Shown piece after piece: positions 1-8,349 of a stretch of DNA of 64,000 bases (its first letter is position 1; every line of letters starts with the position of its first letter). Origin of the DNA: Streptomyces sp. TN58 (GTDB lineage Bacteria > Actinomycetota > Actinomycetes > Streptomycetales > Streptomycetaceae); assembly GCF_001941845.1 (NCBI RefSeq), contig NZ_CP018870.1, positions 6,176,001 to 6,240,000 on the forward strand, in the 5' to 3' direction. The position numbers and the translations under genes were made by a program. Below the pieces are notes generated by a model that did no database searches, was not told the origin of the DNA, and saw nothing but the letters and a program-made list of their open reading frames with translations.

Positions 1-66
1 GGCGGTGCCGGGTCCGGGGACTCGGCGGGGGGGGGGCGGTGCCGGGGCCGGCGGCGGGGCGAGGGT

Positions 67-407
67 GTCCGGGGTAGGCATGATTTATGGCCCCTGAGCC
101 AACGCACCAGGACCCAAAGGTGAGGGCCACAAATCACGTTTGACACCCCGGACACCCCCCGCCCCACCACCGGCCCCGTCGCACCGCGGCGGCTCCGCCC
201 CCGGGCCCGGTTTCGTTCCCGGCCCCGTCCCCACCCACCTGCGCGGCTCCGCCCCCGGGGTCCGGTTTCGTTCCGGGGGGACGTGCGGAGGGGCCGTGTT
301 CGGCGGTGGGGCGGGGAGGGGCCGGGGTGTCAAACGTGATTTGTGGCCCATCCCGCCGAGAACTGTCGTGTCCGGCTCAGGGGCCATAAATCATGCCTAC
401 CCCGGAC
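67..407. repeat. Nested inverted-repeat element
   Basis: Two perfect inverted repeats are nested. The outer arms are 67-100 and 374-407 (34 bp each) and the inner arms are 124-151 and 322-349 (28 bp each). Outer and inner arms share the 15-mer GGGCCAYAAATCAYG, so there are four diverged copies at 79-93, 124-138, 335-349 and 381-395. The centre holds two near-identical direct copies (about 189-219 and 243-274). There is no credible gene inside. Whether it is a small non-autonomous mobile element, a recombination site or an RNA structure element cannot be told from sequence alone. Confidence 0.8.
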
Positions 408-471
408 CCTCCCCGCCCCGCCACCGGGCACGGCCCCGGCCCCCGACCCCGCCCCCGACCCGGGATAGGCC

Positions 472-505
472 GAAGCCCCCGGATGCGTCCGCATCCGGGG
501 GCTTC
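472..505 (-). terminator. Terminator hairpin after pssA
   Basis: The arms 472-487 and 490-505 are perfectly complementary over 16 bp, leaving a loop that is effectively 4-6 nt. The hairpin begins 12 bp past the pssA stop codon on the minus strand. There is no U tract, as is common for terminators in high-GC actinobacteria. Confidence 0.8.
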
Positions 506-516
506 CACCTGCCGAG

Positions 517-1377
517 CTAGCGCAGCGACGTCGCTCGGGCTTCGCGGCGGTTGTGGCGGAAGGTGTTGGCCCTCCGCGTCGTCGCGAACAGCGGAATGGT
601 CGCCGCCATGGCGATCTGCAGGGCGCAGCCGGTCTGGAGCAGCAGCTGACCGCCCGGGGCGTCGAACGCCCAGGCCGCCAGCAGCCCCATCGCGCTGATG
701 ATCCAGCAGAGCATCGCCACCGCGAGGACACCCCGCGGCTTGGGGTACTCGACCCGGCTCACCATCAGCCACGCGACCCCGATGATCGCCAGCAGCGTCG
801 GGATGAACGGGAGCTCCAGCAGCACGATCGAGACGACCGTCAGGGCGCCGAAGGGGCTCGGCATGCCCTGGAACATGCCGTCCTTCATCGTCACGCAGCT
901 GAATCTCGCGAGCCGGAGCACCACGGCGAGCAGCACCACGATCGCGGCCAGCGCCGACATCTTCTGGTCCGCGTCGACGGCGACCATGCCGTAGACGAGG
1001 ACGAAGTAGGCCGGGGCCAGACCGAAGCTGATCAGGTCGGACAGGTTGTCCAGCTCGGCGCCCATCGGGGAGCTGCGCAGCTTGCGGGCCACGATGCCGT
1101 CGAAGAGGTCGAAGACCGCGGCGAGCAGCATCAGTATCACCGCCGTGGCGGCGCTGTTGCGGGCCATGCCCGTCTCGCCGCTCCCGGTGAGGTGCGGGAT
1201 GAGGATTCCGGTGGTGGTGAAGTACACCGCCATGAATCCGCACGTCGCGTTACCGAGCGTGAGGGTGTCCGCTATCGACAGCCGCAGCGAGAGCGGCATG
1301 TCGTCCTGGGCGGACTCCTCCTCGGCGGACTCGGGCACCCAGCCGGTGGCCGGAGTCTCGGGGTCAGTCACGGTCAA
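517..1377 (-). CDS. pssA: CDP-diacylglycerol--serine O-phosphatidyltransferase
   Basis: Makes phosphatidylserine from CDP-diacylglycerol and serine at the membrane, the first step to phosphatidylethanolamine. The 286-residue product has several hydrophobic segments and the CDP-alcohol phosphatidyltransferase signature at residues 93-114: D93-G94-x2-A97-R98, then G106-x3-D110-x3-D114. Seven residues separate AR from G, one fewer than the textbook eight. The TTG start at 1377 overlaps the end of psd; a GTG two codons later is an equal candidate. It is the second gene of a psd-pssA operon, so the enzyme and the decarboxylase acting on its product are translated together. A terminator hairpin follows. 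Confidence 0.9.
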   Translation of the reverse strand: MTVTDPETPATGWVPESAEEESAQDDMPLSLRLSIADTLTLGNATCGFMAVYFTTTGILIPHLTGSGETGMARNSAATAVILMLLAAVFDLFDGIVARKLRSSPMGAELDNLSDLISFGLAPAYFVLVYGMVAVDADQKMSALAAIVVLLAVVLRLARFSCVTMKDGMFQGMPSPFGALTVVSIVLLELPFIPTLLAIIGVAWLMVSRVEYPKPRGVLAVAMLCWIISAMGLLAAWAFDAPGGQLLLQTGCALQIAMAATIPLFATTRRANTFRHNRREARATSLR

Positions 1378-2020
1378 TTCGTGTCACCCCCGCGGTGGTG
1401 GCCTGACCGACCTCGACCGCGACCTCGACGCCCTCCGGGAGGTAGATGTCGACGCGGGAGCCGAAGCGGATCAGACCGATGCGTTCGCCCTGCTCCACCT
1501 TGGTGCCGGCCGGCAGGTAGGGAACGATGCGACGGGCGACGGCGCCGGCGATCTGCACCATCTCGATGTCACCGAGCTCGGTGTCGAAGTGCCAGACGAC
1601 GCGCTCGTTGTTCTCGCTCTCCTTGTTGAAGGCCGGGACGAATCCGCCGGGGATGTGCTCCACGGACGTCACCGTGCCCGCGAGGGGCGCGCGGTTGACG
1701 TGGACGTTGAGCGGGCTCATGAAGATCGCGACCCGGGTCCGTCCGTCCTTCCACGGCATGATGCTCTGCACCACACCGTCGGCGGGCGAGATGACACGGC
1801 CCTGGGCGATCTCACGCTCGGGGTCGCGGAAGAACCACAGCATGCCCGCGGCGAGCGCGGTTGCGGGCACGGCCGCCGCGGCCCAGCGTCCGGACTTGCG
1901 GGCCCGGGTGAGGCTGAGCGCCGCGGTGGCGACGGTCGGCAGAAGCCACGGCGATGCTCCGCGGGCGAGACGTACGCCAAGTCGGCTGTCGCGAGGTGCA
2001 GAGGTTTGGCTGTGGGGCAT
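1364..2020 (-). CDS. psd: Phosphatidylserine decarboxylase
   Basis: Converts phosphatidylserine to phosphatidylethanolamine. The 218-residue product is of the short (archaeal-type) class: an N-terminal hydrophobic stretch, then the conserved core and a C-terminal FGS motif in RFGSRVDIYLPEG. In this family the Ser is cleaved autocatalytically to form the pyruvoyl cofactor. The start at 2020 (MPHSQTS) was chosen because an AAGGT-like site lies just upstream and the extra N-terminal residues further upstream look non-conserved. Its stop overlaps the pssA start by about 14 nt, indicating translational coupling. The pairing with pssA makes the assignment strong. Confidence 0.9.
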   Translation of the reverse strand: MPHSQTSAPRDSRLGVRLARGASPWLLPTVATAALSLTRARKSGRWAAAAVPATALAAGMLWFFRDPEREIAQGRVISPADGVVQSIMPWKDGRTRVAIFMSPLNVHVNRAPLAGTVTSVEHIPGGFVPAFNKESENNERVVWHFDTELGDIEMVQIAGAVARRIVPYLPAGTKVEQGERIGLIRFGSRVDIYLPEGVEVAVEVGQATTAGVTRIDRD

Positions 2021-2094
2021 GGATGACCTTCGTAGCGGGTGATTGCCGCGCCGCAAACGGGGGGACGGGACGGCGGCTTACTGGAATGCTATCG

Positions 2095-2106
2095 GTTGCG
2101 CGCAAC
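2095..2106. promoter_or_regulatory. 12-bp palindrome upstream of psd
   Basis: GTTGCGCGCAAC is a perfect palindrome in the gap between psd and the ethylmalonyl-CoA operon. On the minus strand it is followed by GATAGCAT, a possible -10 (TAGCAT), which would place the palindrome inside the psd promoter spacer. It could be an operator; no known regulator was recognised. Confidence 0.35.
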
Positions 2107-2205
2107 AACTGGGCAAGCCAGAAGCCGAGTCGATGACCGTCGGCCAGTGACTGGGAGTGACCTTGTTGCGACGGACCCTGGGAGGATCCGCCGCAAAAGG
2201 GACTT

Positions 2206-3411
2206 TCAGCCCTGGAGTCGGTACTCCTCAAGCAGGCGTCGCCCGATGATCATTTTCTGGATCTCGGCGGTACCTTCACCGATCAGCAGCATCGGAGCCT
2301 CGCGGTAGAGGCGCTCGATCTCGTACTCCTTCGAGAATCCGTATCCACCGTGGATGCGGAAGGCGTCCTCCACCACCTCCTTGCAGTACTCGGAGGCGAG
2401 GTACTTCGCCATCCCTGCTTCGAGGTCGTTTCGTTCCCCGGAGTCCTTTTTGCGTGCTGCGTTCACCATCATCGCATGAGCGGCTTCGACCTTGGTAGCC
2501 ATCTCGGCCAGCTTGAACTGGATGGCCTGGTGTTCGGCGATCGCCTTGCCGAAAGTGTGACGTTGCTGGGCATAGGAGACACCCAGTTCGAAAGCGCGCT
2601 GCGCGACACCGCAGCCACGCGCCGCCACGTTGACGCGGCCGACCTCGACGCCGTCCATCATTTGGTAAAACCCGCGGCCCGTCTGGCCGCCGAGGACGCG
2701 ATTGGCCGGAATGCGCAGTCCGTCCATGATGAGCTCGGTCGTGTCGACGCCCTTGTAGCCCATCTTGTCGATCTTGCCGGGGATGGTCAGGCCGGGGCGG
2801 ACCTCACCGAAGCCGGGCTCCTTCTCGACGAGGAAGGTCGTCATCGACTTGTGCGGCGCGGTGCCCTCGGGGTGTCCTTCGTCACTTCGCACGAGGACGG
2901 CCACCAGGGTGGAGCTGCCGCCGTTCGTCAGCCACATCTTCTGGCCGTTCAGGACGTACTCGTCGCCGTCCTTCACCGCCTTGGAGCTGATGGCCGAGAC
3001 GTCGGAGCCGAGCGCCGGCTCGGACATCGAGAACGCGCCGCGGACCTCGCCGAGGGCCATGCGGGGGAGGAAGTGGTCCTTCTGCTCCTGCGTGCCGTGC
3101 TGCTTGAGCATGTACGCCACGATGAAGTGCGTGTTGATGATGCCCGAGACGGACATCCAGCCGCGCGCGATCTCCTCCACGCACAGCGCGTAGGTGAGCA
3201 GCGACTCACCCAGGCCGCCGTACTCCTCCGGGATCATCAGCCCGAAGAGGCCGAGCTCCTTGAGGCCGTCGACGATCTGCTGCGGGTACTCGTCGCGGTG
3301 CTCCAGCTCGGTGGCGACCGGGATGATCTCCTTGTCGACGAACTCGCGGACGGTCTTGAGGATCTCCCGCTGGACGTCGGTCAGCCCGGCGGTCTGGGCG
3401 AGTCGGGCCAT
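2206..3411 (-). CDS. Acyl-CoA dehydrogenase (probable methylsuccinyl-CoA dehydrogenase)
   Basis: FAD-dependent oxidation of an acyl-CoA to the enoyl-CoA; from context the likely reaction is (2S)-methylsuccinyl-CoA to mesaconyl-CoA. The 401-residue product has a full-length acyl-CoA dehydrogenase fold, with FAD-contacting segments (FSMSEPALGSD, and MWLTNG) and the C-terminal catalytic Glu in IGEGTAEIQKM. It is the last gene of the five-gene operon; its ATG lies 2 nt beyond the maoC stop codon. The general family is certain. The substrate is inferred from the adjacent mutase, lyase and hydratase. A plain short/branched-chain acyl-CoA dehydrogenase is the alternative. Confidence 0.85.
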   Translation of the reverse strand: MARLAQTAGLTDVQREILKTVREFVDKEIIPVATELEHRDEYPQQIVDGLKELGLFGLMIPEEYGGLGESLLTYALCVEEIARGWMSVSGIINTHFIVAYMLKQHGTQEQKDHFLPRMALGEVRGAFSMSEPALGSDVSAISSKAVKDGDEYVLNGQKMWLTNGGSSTLVAVLVRSDEGHPEGTAPHKSMTTFLVEKEPGFGEVRPGLTIPGKIDKMGYKGVDTTELIMDGLRIPANRVLGGQTGRGFYQMMDGVEVGRVNVAARGCGVAQRAFELGVSYAQQRHTFGKAIAEHQAIQFKLAEMATKVEAAHAMMVNAARKKDSGERNDLEAGMAKYLASEYCKEVVEDAFRIHGGYGFSKEYEIERLYREAPMLLIGEGTAEIQKMIIGRRLLEEYRLQG

Positions 3412-3413
3412 GG

Positions 3414-3926
3414 CTACTTCTCCTGGGTCTTCAGCTGGGGGCGGCCGGGCTGCTCGCCGCCGCGCTCCTTGATGTACGTCTCGGTCGGGACCATCACCTT
3501 GCGCCGGAAGACGCAGACGAGGGTGCCGTCCTGCTTGTAGCCCTTGGTCTCGACGTAGACGATGCCGCGGTCGTTCTTCGACTTCGACGGGGTCTTGTCC
3601 AGGACCGTGGTCTCGCCGTAGATCGTGTCGCCGTGGAAGGTCGGCGCCACGTGCCGCAGGGACTCGATCTCCAGGTTGGCGATGGCCTTCCCGGAGACGT
3701 CCGGCACGGACATGCCGAGCAGCAGCGAGTAGATGTAGTTGCCCACGACCACGTTCTTGCCGAAATCGGTGGTGTTCTCGGCGTAGTTCGCGTCCATGTG
3801 GAGCGGGTGGTGGTTCATGGTCAGGAGACAGAAGAGGTGGTCGTCGTACTCGGTGACCGTCTTCCCGGGCCAGTGCTTGTAGACCGCCCCGACCTCGAAC
3901 TCCTCGTACGTGCGTCCGAACTGCAT
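3414..3926 (-). CDS. MaoC-family hydratase (probable mesaconyl-CoA hydratase)
   Basis: Hot-dog-fold enoyl-CoA hydratase, 170 residues. In the ethylmalonyl-CoA pathway the matching step hydrates mesaconyl-CoA to beta-methylmalyl-CoA. The hydratase-2 signature region reads LLTMNHHPLHMDANYA. The PLH and D of the usual GDxNPLHxD pattern are present, but the GD pair is replaced by TM, so the catalytic arrangement departs from crotonase-type MaoC proteins. It sits between the lyase (4-nt gap) and the dehydrogenase (2-nt gap), which act on the product and the substrate of this step. Function is from family plus context. Confidence 0.82.
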   Translation of the reverse strand: MQFGRTYEEFEVGAVYKHWPGKTVTEYDDHLFCLLTMNHHPLHMDANYAENTTDFGKNVVVGNYIYSLLLGMSVPDVSGKAIANLEIESLRHVAPTFHGDTIYGETTVLDKTPSKSKNDRGIVYVETKGYKQDGTLVCVFRRKVMVPTETYIKERGGEQPGRPQLKTQEK

Positions 3927-3930
3927 GGCC

Positions 3931-4905
3931 CTACGCCTCCGGGATCTCGAACTTGGTGGTGCGCTGCATGCCGGCCGCCCGGCCCTTGCCGGCGATGACC
4001 AGGGCCATCTTGCGGCTGGCCTCGTCGATCATCTCGTCGCCGAGCATCGCGGAGCCCTTCTTGCCGCCGGCCTCCGAGGTGCACCAGTCGTACGCGTCGA
4101 GGATGAGCTCGGCGTGGTCGTAGTCCTCCTGCGAGGGGGAGAAGACCTCGTTGGCCGCGTCGACCTGGCCGGGGTGCAGCACCCACTTGCCGTCGAAGCC
4201 CAGCGCCGCCGCCCGGCCGGCCACCTCGCGGTAGGCGTCCACGTCGCGGATCTGGAGGAAGGGGCCGTCGATCGCCTGGAGGTTGTGCATGCGGGCCGCC
4301 ATCAGGATCCGCATGAGGATGTAGTGGTAGGCGTCCGCCGGGTAGCCGGGCGGCTGCATGCCCACGACCAGGGACTTCATGTTGATCGAGGCCATGAAGT
4401 CGGCCGGGCCGAAGATGATGGTCTCCAGCCGGGGGGAGGCTGCGGCGATCTCGTCGACGTTCACCAGGCCCTTGGCGTTCTCGATCTGCGCCTCGATGCC
4501 GATCTTGCCGACCTCGAAGCCCATCGTCTTCTCGATCTGGGTGAGCAGCAGGTCCAGGGCGACGACCTGCTGGGCGTCCTGGACCTTCGGCAGCATGATG
4601 CAGTCGAGGTTCTGGCCGGCGCCCTCGACGACCGTGACGACGTCGCGGTAGGTCCAGTGGGTGGTCCAGTCGTTGACGCGCACGACGCGGGTCTTGCCGG
4701 TCCAGTCGCCGTTGTTCAGCGCGTCCACGATCGTGTGGCGGGCGCCTTCCTTGGCGAGCGGCGCGCAGGCGTCCTCCAGGTCCAGGAAGACCTGGTCGGC
4801 CGGCAGGCCCTGGGCCTTCTCCAGGAACCGCGGGTTCGAGCCCGGCACCGCGAGGCAGGAGCGGCGGGGGCGAAGGCGGTTCACCGGGTGGACTGGCGTG
4901 GTCAT
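3931..4905 (-). CDS. HpcH/HpaI-type CoA-ester lyase (malyl/methylmalyl-CoA lyase)
   Basis: CitE-like TIM-barrel lyase of 324 residues. In this pathway it would split beta-methylmalyl-CoA to glyoxylate and propionyl-CoA and may also act on malyl-CoA. Family marks are RRSCLAVPGSNPRFLEKA at the N-terminus, the acidic metal/CoA motif FLDLEDA, and IEAQIENAKGL in the barrel. The start ATG overlaps the meaA stop as ATGA, so the two are translationally coupled. The citrate-lyase beta-subunit name used for relatives is misleading here, because no CitF or CitD partner is present. Confidence 0.85.
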   Translation of the reverse strand: MTTPVHPVNRLRPRRSCLAVPGSNPRFLEKAQGLPADQVFLDLEDACAPLAKEGARHTIVDALNNGDWTGKTRVVRVNDWTTHWTYRDVVTVVEGAGQNLDCIMLPKVQDAQQVVALDLLLTQIEKTMGFEVGKIGIEAQIENAKGLVNVDEIAAASPRLETIIFGPADFMASINMKSLVVGMQPPGYPADAYHYILMRILMAARMHNLQAIDGPFLQIRDVDAYREVAGRAAALGFDGKWVLHPGQVDAANEVFSPSQEDYDHAELILDAYDWCTSEAGGKKGSAMLGDEMIDEASRKMALVIAGKGRAAGMQRTTKFEIPEA

Positions 4906-6980
4906 GCGGGGACCTCCGTGCTTGCGATGGTTGCGGCGTTGTCGAGTGGGTCGAGCTTGTTGGCCTTGCGGATCTCGTCGACGATACGGCCGATGATCTC
5001 CGTGATGCCGAAGTCCTTCGGCGTGAAGACGGCGGCGACACCCGCGGCCTTGAGCGCGACGGCGTCGGCGTTGGGAATGATGCCTCCGACGATGACGGGT
5101 ATGTCACCCGCCCCCGCCGTGCGCAGCCGTTCCAGGACGTCCGGTACGAGGGCGCTGTGCGATCCGGACAGGATGGACAGCCCCACGCAGTGCACGTCCT
5201 CGGCGAGCGCGGCGGAGGAGATCTCCTCGGGCGTCAGCCTGATGCCCTGGTAGACCACCTCGAAGCCGGCGTCGCGGGCGCGGACGGCGATCTGCTCGGC
5301 GCCGTTGGAGTGCCCGTCCAGGCCGGGCTTGCCGACCAGCAGGCGCAGCCGGCCCGTGCCGAGCTCGTCGGCCGTGCGGGCCACCTTCTCGCGGACCTCG
5401 TGCATCGGGGTGCCCGGCTCGGCGGCGACGGCGACCGGGGCCGAGGAGACCCCGGTCGGTGCGCGGAACTCGCCGAACACCTCGCGCAGCGCGCCCGCCC
5501 ACTCGCCGGTGGTGACACCGGCCCGGGCGCACTCCAGGGTGGCCTCCATCAGGTTCTCGGTGCCCGCCGCGGCCTCCTTCAGGCGGTCCAGCGCCTGCTG
5601 GGTGGTGGGGAAGACGAACGGGTCGCCGTTCCCCTGGCGGTCCGAGGACTCCTGGCGCTCGGCGCGCCAGCGGCCGATCCGCTCGACGGTGACGGCCTCG
5701 ACGGCCGCGTCCACCGTCATGATGGCGCCGTCGAGGTCGGCCGTCAGCGGGTTGGGCTCGGTCTGCTCGAAGCAGTTCACGCCGACGATCTTGTCCTCGC
5801 CGGCCTCGATCCGCGCCCGCCGCTCGGCGTGCGAGGAGACCAGCTGGGCCTTGAGGTAGCCGGACTCGACGGCGGCCATCGCGCCGCCCATCTCTTGGAT
5901 CCGGTCGATCTCGGCCATGCAGTCGGCGACCAGGGAGTCGACTTTGGCTTCGATGACGTGGGATCCGGCGAAGATGTCGTCGTACTCCAGCAGGTCGCTC
6001 TCGTGGGCGAGGACCTGCTGGATGCGCAGCGACCACTGCTGGTCCCAGGGCCGGGGCAGGCCCAGCGCCTCGTTCCATGCGGGCAGCTGCACCGCGCGGG
6101 CGCGGGCGTCCTTGGAGAGGGTGACCGCGAGCATCTCCAGCACGATGCGCTGGACGTTGTTCTCGGGCTGCGCCTCGGTGAGTCCCAGGGAGTTGACCTG
6201 GACGCCGTAACGGAAGCGGCGCTGCTTCGCGTTCTCGATGCCGTAGCGCTCCTTGGTGACCTTGTCCCAGATGCGGCCGAAGGCGCGCATCTTGCACATC
6301 TCCTCGATGAAGCGGACGCCCGCGTTCACGAAGAACGAGATACGGGCGACCACCTCGCCGAAGCGCTCTTCGGGGACCTGCCCCGAGTCGCGCACCGAGT
6401 CGAGGACGGCGATCGCCGTGGACATCGCGTAGGAGATCTCCTGGACCGGGGTGGCTCCGGCCTCCTGCAGGTGGTAGCTGCAGATGTTGATCGGGTTCCA
6501 CTTCGGGATGTGGTTGACCGTGTACGCGATCATGTCCGTCGTCAGCCGCAGGGACGGCCCCGGCGGGAAGACGTGCGTCCCGCGCGAGAGGTACTCCTTG
6601 ACGATGTCGTTCTGGGTGGTGCCCTGGAGCTGGGCGATGTCCGCGCCCTGCTCCTCGGCGGCCACCTGGTAGAGCGCCAGCAGCCACATGGCGGTGGCGT
6701 TGATCGTCATCGAGGTGTTCATCTGCTCCAGGGGTATGTCCTGGAACAGCCGGCGCATGTCGCCCAGGTGGGAGACCGGGACCCCGACCCGGCCCACCTC
6801 GCCGCGGGCGAGGATGTGGTCGGGGTCGTAGCCGGTCTGCGTCGGGAGGTCGAACGCGACCGACAGGCCGGTCTGGCCCTTGGCGAGGTTGCGGCGGTAC
6901 AGCTCGTTGGACGCCTCGGCCGTGGAGTGGCCGGCGTACGTCCGCATGAGCCACGGACGGTCCTTCTGGCGCTCTGTCAT
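4902..6980 (-). CDS. meaA: Ethylmalonyl-CoA mutase-like protein MeaA
   Basis: Adenosylcobalamin-dependent acyl-CoA mutase, 692 residues in one chain. The N-terminal TIM-barrel domain has the methylmalonyl-CoA mutase-type start (RTYAGHSTAEASNELYRR, then VAFDLPTQTGYD). The C-terminal B12 domain has the base-off motif D-x-H-x-x-G in LDGHSNGAEQ at about residues 555-561. It most probably interconverts ethylmalonyl-CoA and methylsuccinyl-CoA, because it lies directly downstream of ccr. A methylmalonyl-CoA mutase is less likely, since no partner subunit is present. The 31-nt gap from ccr and the ATGA overlap with the lyase place it in the operon. Confidence 0.92.
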   Translation of the reverse strand: MTERQKDRPWLMRTYAGHSTAEASNELYRRNLAKGQTGLSVAFDLPTQTGYDPDHILARGEVGRVGVPVSHLGDMRRLFQDIPLEQMNTSMTINATAMWLLALYQVAAEEQGADIAQLQGTTQNDIVKEYLSRGTHVFPPGPSLRLTTDMIAYTVNHIPKWNPINICSYHLQEAGATPVQEISYAMSTAIAVLDSVRDSGQVPEERFGEVVARISFFVNAGVRFIEEMCKMRAFGRIWDKVTKERYGIENAKQRRFRYGVQVNSLGLTEAQPENNVQRIVLEMLAVTLSKDARARAVQLPAWNEALGLPRPWDQQWSLRIQQVLAHESDLLEYDDIFAGSHVIEAKVDSLVADCMAEIDRIQEMGGAMAAVESGYLKAQLVSSHAERRARIEAGEDKIVGVNCFEQTEPNPLTADLDGAIMTVDAAVEAVTVERIGRWRAERQESSDRQGNGDPFVFPTTQQALDRLKEAAAGTENLMEATLECARAGVTTGEWAGALREVFGEFRAPTGVSSAPVAVAAEPGTPMHEVREKVARTADELGTGRLRLLVGKPGLDGHSNGAEQIAVRARDAGFEVVYQGIRLTPEEISSAALAEDVHCVGLSILSGSHSALVPDVLERLRTAGAGDIPVIVGGIIPNADAVALKAAGVAAVFTPKDFGITEIIGRIVDEIRKANKLDPLDNAATIASTEVPA

Positions 6981-7011
6981 CTCAGGCTGTCCCTTAGGCC
7001 TTTGAACGGTC

Positions 7012-8349
7012 TCAGACGTTGCGGAAGCGGTTGATGGCGTCGATGTGCTCGGCGCGCATCTCGTGGTCGCGGATGCCCAGCCCCTCCTGGGGGGCGAGCG
7101 CGAGGACGCCGACCTTGCCCTGGTGGAGGTTGCGGTGGACGTCGTAGGCGGCCTGGCCGGTCTCCTCCAGGGAGTAGACCTTCGACAGCGTGGGGTGGAT
7201 CTTGCCCTTGGCGATCAGGCGGTTGGCCTCCCACGCCTCGCGGTAGTTGGCGAAGTGCGACCCGACGATCCGCTTCAGCGACATCCACAGGTAGCGGTTG
7301 TCGTACTGGTGCATGTAGCCGGAGGTGGAGGCGCAGGTGGTGATCGTGCCGCCCTTGCGGGTGACGTAGACCGAGGCGCCGAAGGTCTCGCGGCCCGGGT
7401 GCTCGAAGACGATGTCGATGTCCTCGCCGCCGGTCAGCTCACGGATCTTCGCGCCGAAGCGCTTCCACTCGCGGGGGTCCTGGGTGTTCTCGTCCTTCCA
7501 GAACTTGTAGCCCTCGGCGTTGCGGTCGATGACGGCGGTGGCGCCCATGGACCGGCAGATGTCGGCCTTCTCCGGGGAGGAGACGACGCAGATCGGGTTG
7601 GCGCCGCCGGCCAGGGCGAACTGGGTGGCGTAGCTGCCGAGGCCGCCGCTGGCGCCCCAGATGAGGACGTTGTCGCCCTGCTTCATGCCGGCGCCGTTGT
7701 TGGAGACCAGCTGGCGGTAGGCGGTGGAGTTGACCAGGCCGGGGGAGGCGGCCTCCTCCCAGCTGAGGTGGCCGGGCTTGGGCATCAGCTGGTTCGACTT
7801 GACCAGGGCGATCTCCGCGAGGCCGCCGAAGTTGGTCTCGAAGCCCCAGATGCGCTGCTCGGGGTCGAGCATCGTGTCGTTGTGGCCGTCGGAGGACTCC
7901 AGCTCGACGGAGAGGCAGTGCGCGACGACCTCGTCGCCCGGGTTCCAGGCGTTGACGCCGGGGCCGGTGCGCAGGACGACACCCGCGAGGTCGGAGCCGA
8001 TGACGTGGTACGGGAGGTCGTGGCGCTTGGTGAGCTCCGACAGGCGCCCGTAGCGCTCCAGGAAGTTGAAGGTGGAGACGGGCTCGAAGATCGAGGTCCA
8101 CACCGAGTTGTAGTTGACCGACGAGGCCATGACGGCCACCAGGGCCTCGCCCGGGCCCAGCTCGGGGAGCGGGACGTGGTCCAGGTGCAGCGACTTGCGC
8201 GGGTCCTTCTCGCGCGTGGTGAGCCCCGCGAACATCTCCGCCTCGTCCTTGTGCACGGTGACCGCGCGGTAGGAGTCGGGCAGCGGCAGGGCCGCGAAGT
8301 CTGCGGCGGTGGCGGACTGCGACTGAATCGCGTCCAGGATGTCCTTCAC
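7012..8349 (-). CDS. ccr: Crotonyl-CoA carboxylase/reductase
   Basis: NADPH-dependent reductive carboxylation of crotonyl-CoA to ethylmalonyl-CoA; the defining enzyme of the pathway and a source of polyketide extender units. The 445-residue medium-chain reductase begins at GTG 8349 (VKDILDAIQSQSATAADFAA), preceded by GGAGG at good spacing. The frame stays open further upstream but that stretch is Pro/Arg-rich and looks non-coding. The nucleotide-binding loop WGASGGLGSYATQFA and the family segment SVNYNSVWTSIFEP are present, and the length matches known Streptomyces Ccr proteins (about 447). It is first in the operon, with a 388-bp upstream region up to tetR carrying the shared GAGTTACCGGCGAGT element. 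Confidence 0.95.
   Translation of the reverse strand: MKDILDAIQSQSATAADFAALPLPDSYRAVTVHKDEAEMFAGLTTREKDPRKSLHLDHVPLPELGPGEALVAVMASSVNYNSVWTSIFEPVSTFNFLERYGRLSELTKRHDLPYHVIGSDLAGVVLRTGPGVNAWNPGDEVVAHCLSVELESSDGHNDTMLDPEQRIWGFETNFGGLAEIALVKSNQLMPKPGHLSWEEAASPGLVNSTAYRQLVSNNGAGMKQGDNVLIWGASGGLGSYATQFALAGGANPICVVSSPEKADICRSMGATAVIDRNAEGYKFWKDENTQDPREWKRFGAKIRELTGGEDIDIVFEHPGRETFGASVYVTRKGGTITTCASTSGYMHQYDNRYLWMSLKRIVGSHFANYREAWEANRLIAKGKIHPTLSKVYSLEETGQAAYDVHRNLHQGKVGVLALAPQEGLGIRDHEMRAEHIDAINRFRNV

Noticed and set aside
4902..6980. A cobalamin riboswitch for the B12-dependent mutase
   Set aside because: The gap before the mutase gene is only 31 nt and the 8350-8737 region shows no B12-box-like conserved elements.
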